Shown here: in pieces, positions 34,666 through 43,935 of the stretch
Numbering within the stretch: position 1 is the first letter of the stretch
Layout: each line of letters begins with the position of its first letter
Assembly (NCBI GenBank): GCA_949282195.1
Contig: CASDOW010000011.1
Span: 110,414 to 174,413, forward strand
Length of the DNA stretch: 64,000 nt
Direction of reading: 5' to 3'
DNA from: an uncultured bacterium
Lineage (GTDB): Bacteria > Cyanobacteriota > Vampirovibrionia > Gastranaerophilales > Gastranaerophilaceae
Made by a program: the position numbers and the translations under genes
Notes under the pieces: model-generated
Told to the model about the DNA's origin: nothing
The model's input: the letters and a program-made list of their open reading frames with translations, nothing else
The model's database searches: none

Positions 34666-34739
34666 TACGCCCAATGGGACTCAAACCCACAGTCTTTGGC
34701 TTCGGAGACCAATGCTTTATTCGATTAAGCTATGGGCGC
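34666..34739 (-). tRNA. tRNA-Arg (CCG)
   Basis: Cloverleaf on the reverse strand: acceptor GCGCCCA with TGGGCGT (G-T at the first pair), D arm with AGC/ATAAAGC, anticodon stem TTGGT/GCCAA around CTCCGAA giving anticodon CCG, T arm GTGGG/CCCAT with TTTGAGT, discriminator A. CCA is not encoded. It reads CGG, a rare codon in such an AT-rich genome. Confidence 0.93.
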
Positions 34740-34765
34740 ATATTTCCTATATAATTCTATCAAAT

Positions 34766-35269
34766 TTATACTTTTTTATCTAATTTATTTTCTGTTTCAT
34801 CCCCGCTTAATTTATTCATAATAGGATGAACAAGTCTTGTAACAATTTGAGGAGTTATAACCGCCAAAATAACACCGGAAGCGATAATTGACATAAGTTC
34901 ATTTGCGCCTTTAATTTTTGTAAGCATTGTTTTATCGCTCAATTGTTTTAATTTTTCCTGATATTCTTTTGCAGTCTTTGCATTTATAACATCACAATTT
35001 TTTAATTGAGGGAAGTATTTTAAAAGCCTAAACGTATTTTTCTTAATCGGAAAAATCAAAGCAAAAAAAGCCGCCATTGAAAAAGATTGATACAACAACT
35101 CTTTAGTTGCAGAATATTTTCTCTCTTCTTTTGTTGCCGTCTTATCAAGCAAGGTAAAAGTTGGCCTGCCAATTGCTTTCAAGCAACCTTCAGATAAAAC
35201 CTGACAGGTGGAATTTTGAACAAAATCAGCAGCCTGAGGACTGGTCAAAAAGTTAACGACTAAAGACAT
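34766..35269 (-). CDS. Unknown membrane protein, paralogue of its upstream neighbour
   Basis: 167 residues. I do not recognise it, but it shares its plan with the gene before it: an N-terminal helix ending in a Pro-rich turn (GRPTFTLLDKTATKEERKYS), a hydrophobic segment (about 58-76), a charged middle and a C-terminal hydrophobic segment (about 126-148, ASGVILAVITPQIVTRLV). Compare GRPTFTLLDKTATKEERKYS with IPFATMADKKSSKEQKQYA in the neighbour. The start is 17 bases inside the end of that gene, with AGGAGGG before the ATG. Probably lineage-specific. Confidence 0.65.
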   Translation of the reverse strand: MSLVVNFLTSPQAADFVQNSTCQVLSEGCLKAIGRPTFTLLDKTATKEERKYSATKELLYQSFSMAAFFALIFPIKKNTFRLLKYFPQLKNCDVINAKTAKEYQEKLKQLSDKTMLTKIKGANELMSIIASGVILAVITPQIVTRLVHPIMNKLSGDETENKLDKKV

Positions 35270-35975
35270 TCAACCCTCCTTGCATTTTTAAGCTGCCTAT
35301 ATATTGCTGCATTGAATATGGTTTTAAAGTGGTTTGTTTAGGTATTGAAGTATCGATTTTAGGCTTATCATCCTGCGATTTTACCTTAGATAAAACATAG
35401 ATTAATTTATTGGTAATATAAGGAATTAAAGTAAGAGCCAAAACACAAACACAAACATGGGAAATTGTCTTTTTGGTATTTAAATATAAATCCTTAGGAT
35501 TTTGAATATTTGAAAATTTAGAAATAATACCCTCAAGGGCTTTTATGTGCGCTTCTTGATTTTTAGTGTAATTTTTAACTCCTTCATCCAAAAATTCATT
35601 CATGGCATGGTTTTTAATTGCAGCTTTATCAATATTAACCAAAACCTTAAAATCTTCGCTATTGATATCCAGCTTATTCTGCCTTACAAGATCTAACGCT
35701 TTTCCTTTATAATATTTTGCGCAAATTGGCGCAGTAAGATTATTTTTTACAGCTTTTGTAATACCAAGATAACCCATAAGAGCTACCCCTTCGGTTAAGA
35801 AATCTCTTGTTAGCGCATATTGTTTTTGTTCTTTGGATGATTTTTTATCAGCCATAGTTGCAAAAGGAATAAAAATAAGCTTAAAAGCTGCCAATATAGC
35901 AGTACATATCTCGGAATCATTTGAAGTCCCAAGACGCGTAATAACCTTATCTACAATTTCATTAAATTTCTTCAT
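35253..35975 (-). CDS. Unknown membrane protein, first of a paralogous pair
   Basis: 240 residues with hydrophobic stretches at about 23-40 (ILAAFKLIFIPFATMA), 66-82 and 170-192 (ISHVCVCVLALTLIPYI), and a helical charged centre (94-165). The two-gene overlap, the shared pattern of K/E-rich turn followed by LT(R/K)DFL/ELLYQ, and similar C-terminal membrane segments show gene duplication. The ATG is preceded by TATTAT and 6 bases with no ribosome site, so it too may be leaderless. Confidence 0.65.
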   Translation of the reverse strand: MKKFNEIVDKVITRLGTSNDSEICTAILAAFKLIFIPFATMADKKSSKEQKQYALTRDFLTEGVALMGYLGITKAVKNNLTAPICAKYYKGKALDLVRQNKLDINSEDFKVLVNIDKAAIKNHAMNEFLDEGVKNYTKNQEAHIKALEGIISKFSNIQNPKDLYLNTKKTISHVCVCVLALTLIPYITNKLIYVLSKVKSQDDKPKIDTSIPKQTTLKPYSMQQYIGSLKMQGGLNVFSR

Positions 35976-36084
35976 TCCAATATAATAATGCTCCTAAAAA
36001 ATTTTTTTTGCACATTTTTCTCGTTAAGGTCGATATTGGATTTTTTTAAAATAATCATTAAATTAAAAATAAATTTGGTGAAAT

Positions 36085-37026
36085 ATGTTAAAAAGTTATT
36101 ATGAAATTTTAAATATAACTCCCGAAGCTACAAAAGAAGAAATTAAAAAACAATTCAAAAAACTTGTTAAAATGTATCATCCCGATATTAACTCCTCTTT
36201 TGAAGCGGAAGAAATTTTTAAACAAATTAATAAAGCAGCGCAAATTCTTTTAGATGATGAAAAAAGAAAGAATTATGATGCCTTAAGAAACGTAAATAAA
36301 GAAATATATAAATCTCAAAAAATCTATAAAAAATACTCATCAGGCTATACTTTTTCCGACTTATTCTCTAAAAAAGAAAAAGAGAAAGAAAAAGAAATAA
36401 TAAACGGAAAAGATATAACGGTAAACATTGAAATTGATTATCAAGAAGCAATTTTAGGCACAACAAGAACAATTAATATTACTCATTCAAGCATTTGCCC
36501 TAAATGCGAAGGACACAAATTTGCAAACGGACAAAAATGCACTTATTGTAACGGATTAGGCGAAAAAATCCAAAATAAAAAAATAACCGTTAAAATCCCG
36601 CCTTCTATCAAAAACAAAACAAAACTAAGACTGAAAGAAGAAGGTCAAAAAGGCATTAACGGAGGAAAAAACGGAAATTTATATGTAATAGTTAATGTAA
36701 TTAATCAAAAAGATTTAAAAATAGAAAATAATACAGTTTATTATGACGCATTTATAAGTCCTTATACCGCAATTTTAGGAGGAAATATAACAGTTCCTAC
36801 CCTATGGGGTGAAGCAGTTATTAAAATCCCGCCTTTGACAAAAACAAACCAAAGTTTTAAACTGATTGATGTTGGTGTTCTAAATGAAAAAACAAAGAAA
36901 AAAGGAGATGAAATAGTAAGAATACTAATTCAAATACCTTCTAAAATAACTTCTGAAGAATATCATCTGTACGAACAGTTAAAAGAAATTAATTCCAAAA
37001 AGAAAAATGCAAAATACATATATTAA
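36085..37026 (+). CDS. DnaJ-family co-chaperone with half-size zinc finger
   Basis: 313 residues. The J-domain covers 3-68 with HPD at 32-34 (MYHPDINSS), so it can stimulate DnaK. Between 85 and 110 is a Lys/Glu linker, not the usual Gly/Phe-rich one. The zinc-binding part keeps only two of the four CxxCxG repeats: CPKCEG (138-143) and CTYCNG (152-157). The C-terminal substrate-binding domains follow (IKVPPSIKN-type motif at 170-178, RLKEEGQKG). DnaJ proteins with just one zinc centre are unusual but not unknown. It overlaps queE by 20 bases. Confidence 0.88.
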   Translation: MLKSYYEILNITPEATKEEIKKQFKKLVKMYHPDINSSFEAEEIFKQINKAAQILLDDEKRKNYDALRNVNKEIYKSQKIYKKYSSGYTFSDLFSKKEKEKEKEIINGKDITVNIEIDYQEAILGTTRTINITHSSICPKCEGHKFANGQKCTYCNGLGEKIQNKKITVKIPPSIKNKTKLRLKEEGQKGINGGKNGNLYVIVNVINQKDLKIENNTVYYDAFISPYTAILGGNITVPTLWGEAVIKIPPLTKTNQSFKLIDVGVLNEKTKKKGDEIVRILIQIPSKITSEEYHLYEQLKEINSKKKNAKYIY

Positions 37027-37669
37027 AGAAATTTTTTCTTCAATTCAAGGTGAAGGGCTTTATGTCGGACAAAAACACATCTTCGTTCGATTTTGCAAAT
37101 GTAATCTGGCTTGCAAATTTTGTGATACCGATTTTAATATTAAAAATGCTAAAGAATATTCTATTGATGAATTGTATGAGATATTGAAACCGCTAGATAG
37201 CGATGTTATTAGCTTTACAGGCGGAGAACCCTTATTAGATGTTGATTTTTTGAATGATTTTTTAAAAGAATACAAAGATAAATTAAATAAAAAAATATAC
37301 CTTGAAACAAACGGAACTTGTTTTGAAGAATTAAAAAAAATTATTAATTATGTTGATATAATTGCCATGGATATCAAGCTAAAAAGCGCAACAGGACAAG
37401 AAAACAGTTTTTTTGAAAACGAAGAATTCATCAAAACAGCACTAAATAAAGAACTTTTCATAAAAATAGTATTTGATGAAAATATTTCAGAAGAAGAAAT
37501 AATAAAGACTTCATCTTTAGCAAAAAAATACAATCTAAAACTGATATTACAACCTAAAATGCCGATTAACAAAAATTTAAATATTGAAAATATTTTTGAA
37601 AAATTTTATTTAAATTATCATAATGTCTTTTTAATCCCACAAACGCATAAATTTTTAAATTTAGCGTAA
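37007..37669 (+). CDS. queE: 7-carboxy-7-deazaguanine synthase (radical SAM)
   Basis: 220 residues. The N-terminal EIFSSIQGEGLYVGQKHIFVRF is the QueE hallmark, and the radical SAM cluster motif is CxxxCxxC at C32, C36 and C39 (CNLACKFCDTDF). FTGGEPLL binds SAM. It forms the 7-deazaguanine core from carboxytetrahydropterin, an early step of queuosine synthesis, with QueA (32032) later in the path. Translation is probably coupled to the DnaJ gene, whose end it overlaps. Confidence 0.95.
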   Translation: MQNTYIKEIFSSIQGEGLYVGQKHIFVRFCKCNLACKFCDTDFNIKNAKEYSIDELYEILKPLDSDVISFTGGEPLLDVDFLNDFLKEYKDKLNKKIYLETNGTCFEELKKIINYVDIIAMDIKLKSATGQENSFFENEEFIKTALNKELFIKIVFDENISEEEIIKTSSLAKKYNLKLILQPKMPINKNLNIENIFEKFYLNYHNVFLIPQTHKFLNLA

Positions 37670-37731
37670 TATATCTTAAAAAAAATAACAATTTTATTTA
37701 AAAAAATATTTAACGTGTAATAATGTTTTCT

Positions 37732-39186
37732 ATGACAAATACTTTAGAAAACAAAATATCTTTTAAATCAATAAAAAATACAATCAGTGAAAAATTCAAC
37801 AAAAGCAATGAAACCCCGTTGTTAGATGCCATGTTGAACTATAAAAAAGACCCTATGACAGGCTTTCATATCCCCGGACACAATAGGGGACTTGGCGTAC
37901 ACCCTAAATTTCAAGAACTTGTCGGATTTGATGTTTTAAATATTGATACAACCGATGAATTTGATAATTTAGGAACGCTTCACCCTGCAACAGGCGCAAT
38001 TTCTAAAGCACAAGAACTTGCAAGTATTGCTTATGGTGCTAAGAGAACTTTTTTTGTAACAGGCGGTTCAACTGTTGCAAATTTAGCACTTGCATTTGCT
38101 CTAACCAACCCTTTTGAAGAAGTGTTAATAGGCAGAAATTGCCATAGGTCAGTATTAACAGGCTTAATTATTTCAGGCGCAAAAGTTAACTGGGTAATAC
38201 CTAAAAAACTTGATGATTGGGCAATTTTTGGAAATATTGAAGCAAGTGAAATTGAAAATAAATTAAAAAACAACAGAAACATAAAACTTGTATGGATTAC
38301 AAACCCGACTTATGAGGGAGTTGTGTCTGACATTAAAACAATCAGTGCAATTTGCAAAAAATACAAAGCAGCTCTAATTGTAGATGAAGCCCATGGTTGC
38401 TTATGGAATTTTAATGACACCCTGCCAACTTCAGCACTTCACTTAGGGGCTGATGCGGTTGTGCATTCTTTACATAAAACAGGTGGCGCTATGACACAGG
38501 CTTCTATGCTTCATCTTGGAAAAAATTCAATTTTCGAAGAAGAAAAAATTCGCCACGCGCTTAAACTTCTTCATACCACAAGCCCGAGTTTATTATTATT
38601 ATCCAGCCTTGACGCTGCAAGAGCAAATCTTTCAAGCGCATACGGTCAGCAATTATTGGATAGAGCGGTTGAAAACGCGCTATATTTTAGAAAAGAAGCA
38701 AAATCAATCGAAAATCTTTCAGTATTGGAAAATGATATCAATATTGATGTTACAAAATTATTTATTAAAATGAAAAATCTAACAGGACTTCAATTAGAAT
38801 ATATTTTAGAACACGAATATAAAATTGAAGTCGAATCAGCTTCAGATGAAGGCATTTTAATATTATCCAATATTGGAAATACTAAAGAAGAATTTGAGTA
38901 TTTAATTAAATGCTTAAAAGAAATCTCAAATAAAAAATATGAATTGCAGCCAAAAAATATTAAAATTATGCCTTTAATTGATCCCGAAATTGTTATGAAT
39001 TTGAGAGAGGCATATTTTGCACCTAAAGAATATGTCAAAAAAGAAAATGTAATAGGAAGAATTTCTTCCGAAGTTGTAGCACTTTGTCCTCCCGGGATAT
39101 CGATTTTACTTCCCGGTGAAATAATCAAAAAAGAACATCTTCCTTATTTATTTTCTTATGAAAAAATCGAAGTAATTAAAGAATAA
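37732..39186 (+). CDS. Orn/Lys/Arg decarboxylase family protein
   Basis: 484 residues. Features of the PLP fold-type-I SpeA/Cad family are HIPGHNRGLG near the N-terminus, VDEAHGCLW, the PLP-binding Lys in HSLHKTGGAMTQASMLH, and the C-terminal decarboxylase domain with CPPGISILLPGE. It makes a polyamine precursor (agmatine, cadaverine or putrescine); the substrate is not readable. The ATG at 37732 is preferred over 37723 because the upstream ATG lies in the presumed -10 region (GTAATAAT) 7 bases ahead. A strong terminator follows. Confidence 0.88.
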   Translation: MTNTLENKISFKSIKNTISEKFNKSNETPLLDAMLNYKKDPMTGFHIPGHNRGLGVHPKFQELVGFDVLNIDTTDEFDNLGTLHPATGAISKAQELASIAYGAKRTFFVTGGSTVANLALAFALTNPFEEVLIGRNCHRSVLTGLIISGAKVNWVIPKKLDDWAIFGNIEASEIENKLKNNRNIKLVWITNPTYEGVVSDIKTISAICKKYKAALIVDEAHGCLWNFNDTLPTSALHLGADAVVHSLHKTGGAMTQASMLHLGKNSIFEEEKIRHALKLLHTTSPSLLLLSSLDAARANLSSAYGQQLLDRAVENALYFRKEAKSIENLSVLENDINIDVTKLFIKMKNLTGLQLEYILEHEYKIEVESASDEGILILSNIGNTKEEFEYLIKCLKEISNKKYELQPKNIKIMPLIDPEIVMNLREAYFAPKEYVKKENVIGRISSEVVALCPPGISILLPGEIIKKEHLPYLFSYEKIEVIKE

Positions 39187-39190
39187 AATA

Positions 39191-39214
39191 AAAAGCGCTT
39201 AAAAAAGCGCTTTT
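39191..39214 (+). terminator. Intrinsic terminator of the decarboxylase gene
   Basis: A 10-bp stem (AAAAGCGCTT / AAGCGCTTTT) with a 4-base A loop, 5 bases after the stop codon. Its arms have A- and T-tracts so it may also help end flgE transcription from the other side. Confidence 0.88.
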
Positions 39215-39247
39215 ATAATAAGACAATAAAGAGAATATTTAATTAAA

Positions 39248-40651
39248 CTATTGACCCAAGTATACAAGCGTTTCAAGCATGCTATTTGCGCCTGAGAACA
39301 CTTGTGAATTTGCTTGAACCAATCTTTGAGCTAAAATCATGTTTGAAAATTGTTGAGCTAAATCTACATTTGATGATTCCAAAGCTCCTGATACAACAGC
39401 ACCGACACCGTTAACATTAGCTGCGGTATACAATACTTGTCCTGCATTTACCCCAACGGAATACTGGTTATTTCCTTCTGCAACAAGACCGCCGTTATTT
39501 ACAACTTTGGCTAATTGCAGCTGCATATTTGCCGTAACCAAAAGATTTGGGTCGACATATAAAGAAGCGTTACCTGAGTTTTGAATGTCGTCATTAATTA
39601 TGCGACCATTTGCATCTTGATATGAAAAATATGTTGATCCGTCATCATTAGCTTTTACCGTTAACACAGAACCATCACTATATGTTACTGTTACTAGACC
39701 GTCCTTACCAACAGAATAGCTTTCATAGTTTTTTGTATAAGGCGAAGCAATATCATCCACAAAACCGATTGTAGCTGATACATTCATTTCAGAAGTTGTA
39801 TATTTACCGTCTACCATGGACATGCTTGCTAAATTTGTTGCAGCAACAAAATTTGAACCGCCGTCTTTTTCATCAATCGTTTCAAAAGCCAAGGTTTTTG
39901 AATCATCAGCAGGTGTAAACGAAATTTTACCGTCCTCTATTGCAGCGGTGAATTTACCGTTACTTGAGCCGTTAATTCTATTTACTAGTGTTTGAACATC
40001 GGTTCCGTCATCAATTGTACCCAAATCAACGGTAATTTCAGTAGGAGTTCCGGCGTCATCATAAGCAATAACTTTAAAAGTACCACCCCTGATTTGACCT
40101 TGATCACCTCCAAGACCGTTTAATTCGCTTACTTTTAAATTTGCAAATTTATCTGCAGGAGTACCGCCTTCAATTACTTTAATTTGAGTCGGAATTTTCA
40201 TCGGAGTTGTTGAGCTTGTCAAAGATTCGGTTGAACTCATACCCAAAACTTTTGAACCGTCTGCTGTACACAAAAATCCGTTTTCATCAAGAGAGAAGGT
40301 TCCGTCCCTTGTTAATAAAACTTTTCCGTCAGAATTTAAAACTGTAAACCAACCGTCGCCTGTAATTGCCATATCACCGTCACGACCTGTTGTATTGGTG
40401 CTTGACGCACCGAAATCTTTGGTTATTGAAGCGCTTTGCACACCAACACCGATTTGAAAAGGATTTGTACCGCCTGAAACTCTACTGGAATTTGTACCTG
40501 TGGTATTTGTTTGATACCAAATATCCTGAAAATCAAGACGTGAAGTTTTATATGCAGTAGTGTTCATATTAGCAACGTTATCTGAAACAACAGTCAACTG
40601 CTGAGTACCTGCATTTAAACCGGTCATAGCTGTAAATAATGCTTGTGTCAT
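39248..40651 (-). CDS. flgE: Flagellar hook protein FlgE
   Basis: 467 residues. The N-terminal rod-hook motif MTGLNAGTQQLTVVSDNVANMNTTAYKTSR and the C-terminal NVDLAQQFSNMILAQRLVQANSQVF are the two halves of the D0/D1 coiled region. The centre holds Asp/Gly/Thr-rich surface domains. FlgE builds the universal joint between basal body and filament. It is the last gene of fliJ-fliK-flgD-flgE in the reverse direction. Confidence 0.95.
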   Translation of the reverse strand: MTQALFTAMTGLNAGTQQLTVVSDNVANMNTTAYKTSRLDFQDIWYQTNTTGTNSSRVSGGTNPFQIGVGVQSASITKDFGASSTNTTGRDGDMAITGDGWFTVLNSDGKVLLTRDGTFSLDENGFLCTADGSKVLGMSSTESLTSSTTPMKIPTQIKVIEGGTPADKFANLKVSELNGLGGDQGQIRGGTFKVIAYDDAGTPTEITVDLGTIDDGTDVQTLVNRINGSSNGKFTAAIEDGKISFTPADDSKTLAFETIDEKDGGSNFVAATNLASMSMVDGKYTTSEMNVSATIGFVDDIASPYTKNYESYSVGKDGLVTVTYSDGSVLTVKANDDGSTYFSYQDANGRIINDDIQNSGNASLYVDPNLLVTANMQLQLAKVVNNGGLVAEGNNQYSVGVNAGQVLYTAANVNGVGAVVSGALESSNVDLAQQFSNMILAQRLVQANSQVFSGANSMLETLVYLGQ

Positions 40652-40702
40652 TTAAATAATTGTCCTTTCTTTATTGTCTAATGTGTAAATCAAATATATT
40701 AA

Positions 40703-41338
40703 TTATGTCGTTTGTTCTGTGTTTGAATTTGATTCATCCGTACCTTCTGTCGGAGGGGTAGTAGTTTCACTGTCCCCAAAATCAATTCCCAAATGCTCAC
40801 TAATTTTTTGAGCAAACTCTTTGAAATTAATCGCCAAATATGAAAGCGCGTCACGAACGAAACTGTTGTGTTCATCTTGAGAAACTCCAGACTCGCCTGT
40901 TGAAGATGAAGACTCGGGATAAACTTTTGTAACCGAGCTTAGCGGATACATTTTTCCGTCTATACTTACCGCTGCACCTGACGAGTCAGAATAATCAACA
41001 TATTCCACAACGCCTGTTGTGGCTTTTCCTGAAACCATAACTTCAACCTTTTGACCCAAAAGCGAATTAGCTTGATACATAGACGAAAATTGCGTGAAAC
41101 TGCTTGTCAGAGCTTCCATTTGTTCTAACGTAGCAAATTGAGCTTCTTGAGCCAACATTTCAGAGTTATCCATAGGATTCATAGGATCTTGATATTGTAG
41201 CTGTTGAGTTAACAGAAACAAAAAGTCGCTTGAGCTGATTGAGCTTGAGCTTGTTTTTGCAGAACTTGCTTCTTGAGAAGCTCTTGCTGCTGTTGATAAA
41301 TTTTGTTCTTGAACCAATTGGCTGCTTATTACTGTCAT
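40703..41338 (-). CDS. flgD: Flagellar hook capping protein FlgD
   Basis: 211 residues. SSDFLFLLTQQLQYQDPMNPMDNSEMLAQEAQFATLEQM is the FlgD N-terminal signature, followed by SLLGQKVEV and a Tudor-like region. The C-terminus is a Thr/Ser/Asn-rich tail rather than the complete second beta-domain of longer FlgD proteins. It caps the growing hook and is discarded later. Lies between fliK and flgE. Confidence 0.93.
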   Translation of the reverse strand: MTVISSQLVQEQNLSTAARASQEASSAKTSSSSISSSDFLFLLTQQLQYQDPMNPMDNSEMLAQEAQFATLEQMEALTSSFTQFSSMYQANSLLGQKVEVMVSGKATTGVVEYVDYSDSSGAAVSIDGKMYPLSSVTKVYPESSSSTGESGVSQDEHNSFVRDALSYLAINFKEFAQKISEHLGIDFGDSETTTPPTEGTDESNSNTEQTT

Positions 41339-41349
41339 AATTATCCTTA

Positions 41350-43914
41350 TTAATTTAAGTTATAACTTATTGTCTTATTTAATACACTCGAAAAATCCTT
41401 AGCAAAATGCAAATCATAATTTGACATACCGGCCAAAAATTCCTTGTTTTCTCTTTGATTTTGTTGATTTTGCTTTTGCTGATTTTGACTGCTTGTATCT
41501 TGATTTTGCTGTTCCGAATTAAAATTTTGACCATTTCCTTGGTAATTAGTTGAACCTTCTTGACCCATAGTCTTAATTTGAATATTATTTACATTTACTC
41601 CTGCGTCAGACAATTGTTGTCTTAGAGAATCAATATTCTTTTCAATATAGGCTCTTACATCATCATTTTGTGCCAATATATTTGTAGTTAAACCAAGATG
41701 ATTTGTAGTTAACTCAATTGACAATCTTCCTAAATCATGGGGCCTTAAAACCATTGTCAATTTTTGACCTTGTGCGTCTTTTAATTGAGTTATTTTATTT
41801 GTAATTTGATTAAAAATATCACCTCCAATATCATTTTGAATTTGTTGAGAGGTTGTATTTTGTGCTTTCATCATTTGTGCCGCATTTTTAATCATTGACA
41901 ATTCAGGCGCCAAATTATCGTATGAAATAGCTCCATGTACGGTTGTTGTTGCATTTAATGAAGAATTTTGTTCATTTAACGCCATTTTAGCCACTTCATC
42001 CGCCACTGATAAAGCACCTGATTGAACTTCATCTTGAAAACTAATATCTAAAAGCATGTCGTCTTGAAGTGCATCTACAAAAACTTCTTTTTGAAGATTA
42101 ATCTCGCTTTCTTCTACATTCTCTTGTGTAATTTCTACATCTTTGCTTTTAAAATCAGCTTCAATTGTTTGATTATTTTTTAGAAAATCATCATAAGAAG
42201 CATTTTTATTCTGATTTGAGAAGTTTTCATTGTCTTGTGAGTTTCTCGCCTGTTTAAACACTTCAGACAAATCTATTGTATTTTCTGTTTCTTGATGAAT
42301 ATCAGAAACATTTTCTTTTGCATTTAATTTAATTTCATCATCTTGAGGTATGTCAATGTTATTATTGACAAAATCTTGCACTTTTGAAATTGTTTCTTGA
42401 ACTGTATTTTTTTCTGTTTCAGTTTTATTTGAATTTACTTTTGGTGTTTCTTGTTGAACATCAACAATTTTATCAATATATTCATCAACCTTTTGCTTAT
42501 CTTCATCAGATAATTTTTCATAATCGGATGAGTTTTTAAAATCCTTAAATGCTTCTAAAAGCTCATTTAGAGAACTTTTCTCGTCTTGATTGTCTTGAAT
42601 TTGAATATTATCCTCAATAACCAAAGATTCAGTTTTAACTTCATTCGTATTTTTCAAAAATTCTTTATCAAATTTATCTGCTAAATTTTCTAAATCTTTT
42701 GAAATTTCATTAAAATCAACAAGATTAATATCAGTATCTTTATTGTTAAATTCTAATACTTCAGACACTTTAGACGTTATTTCTTTTAAATCATCAATTA
42801 TTTCGCTATTTATATTTGTTTTTGAATTATCAACTTCCTTTAATAAACTATCTAAATCATCAGAAATTTTTTCCAATTTATCAAAATCTTTTTTTTCAAA
42901 AGCTTTTTTTAATTCCTTAAGAGTATTTTTTATATCTTGCGCCAATTTTTCCGTTTCATCAGACACATCTTTAAACGGCTTATCATTATCTGATTTTATT
43001 TCAATTTCATTTTTTAAATCAACCGACTGTAATAAATTATTTTCTTTTTCAGTTGCAGCTTTTGAAATAACTTCTTTTAAAAATTCACTTGCTTCAGCTT
43101 TTAAATCTACATCGTCTGCTTTTTTTACAGCATTATTAATAATATCTTTTATTTGTTCAAAAGTTTGAAATAAATCATTTTTATTATCCTTAGATAAATT
43201 CAAATTATCTAAGGAGCTGAAAATTTCATCTATTGCATTAGGAATTTCTTCAAGAGTTTCAACTTTTGAAAGAATTTCATCAATTTCTGTATTTAAATCA
43301 TCATTTTGCGCTGTATCTACCCCTAAAGATATTAAAACATTACTTAAAACATCTTTAATATCTTTTTTATTTTGTTCATCTAACTGAATATTATCATTTG
43401 TTTCATCTAAAGAAAAAACTGGTGATGACTCAACATGTGAGCTATTATTTATGTCTGATAAATCTTCTTCTTTCTTTTCCTCATCTAAAATAGGTTTAAT
43501 ATTTTCTCTTTCTTGCGATACTTCAACTGCGTTACCCGCTGTTGTATCATTTGAAGTTTCTTGAACATTTAAAGTAGTATTTTTATCATTGGAACCATTT
43601 TGTCTGTCATCAATTAAATCGTCTTTTTGTTGATTGCTTTCTTTAATTGACCGAGCAGGAGTTTTTATAGAACCTGCACTTTGAGTATCATTTTTAATAG
43701 CAAGCTTATTAATGGAGCTGGTATTTGATTTTATCGCTTTTTTCACAAAATCAGTCTGAGCTTTTTTAGTGTTTGCGTCAAGCGTATTAATTAAATTCGA
43801 AAATGAATCATCAGTTTCAGTTTTCCTTGAAGCTAAATTTCCATTTTTCAAATTTAATAATATATCGGCTGTACTTGTTATATTTTCGCTATTTTGCACT
43901 AAGGCTTCTGTCAT
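41350..43914 (-). CDS. fliK: Flagellar hook-length control protein FliK, long form
   Basis: 854 residues. The only well-conserved domain is C-terminal (about 700-800): QKLTMVLRPHDLGRLSIELTT and AGVNVNNIQIKTM identify Flg_hook/FliK. The first 650 residues are very rich in Asp, Glu, Asn, Lys and Ser with long predicted helices, and serve as the molecular ruler. FliK is secreted, measures hook length and switches export to filament proteins. It is more than twice the usual 400 residues. Good GAGGAAAT before the ATG. Confidence 0.88.
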   Translation of the reverse strand: MTEALVQNSENITSTADILLNLKNGNLASRKTETDDSFSNLINTLDANTKKAQTDFVKKAIKSNTSSINKLAIKNDTQSAGSIKTPARSIKESNQQKDDLIDDRQNGSNDKNTTLNVQETSNDTTAGNAVEVSQERENIKPILDEEKKEEDLSDINNSSHVESSPVFSLDETNDNIQLDEQNKKDIKDVLSNVLISLGVDTAQNDDLNTEIDEILSKVETLEEIPNAIDEIFSSLDNLNLSKDNKNDLFQTFEQIKDIINNAVKKADDVDLKAEASEFLKEVISKAATEKENNLLQSVDLKNEIEIKSDNDKPFKDVSDETEKLAQDIKNTLKELKKAFEKKDFDKLEKISDDLDSLLKEVDNSKTNINSEIIDDLKEITSKVSEVLEFNNKDTDINLVDFNEISKDLENLADKFDKEFLKNTNEVKTESLVIEDNIQIQDNQDEKSSLNELLEAFKDFKNSSDYEKLSDEDKQKVDEYIDKIVDVQQETPKVNSNKTETEKNTVQETISKVQDFVNNNIDIPQDDEIKLNAKENVSDIHQETENTIDLSEVFKQARNSQDNENFSNQNKNASYDDFLKNNQTIEADFKSKDVEITQENVEESEINLQKEVFVDALQDDMLLDISFQDEVQSGALSVADEVAKMALNEQNSSLNATTTVHGAISYDNLAPELSMIKNAAQMMKAQNTTSQQIQNDIGGDIFNQITNKITQLKDAQGQKLTMVLRPHDLGRLSIELTTNHLGLTTNILAQNDDVRAYIEKNIDSLRQQLSDAGVNVNNIQIKTMGQEGSTNYQGNGQNFNSEQQNQDTSSQNQQKQNQQNQRENKEFLAGMSNYDLHFAKDFSSVLNKTISYNLN

Positions 43915-43935
43915 ATTTCCTCTATTGTCCCAATT

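Noticed and set aside
42743-43168. Plus-strand 141-aa reading frame
   Set aside because: Antisense shadow of the low-complexity fliK gene (Phe/Ser-rich, no start signal).
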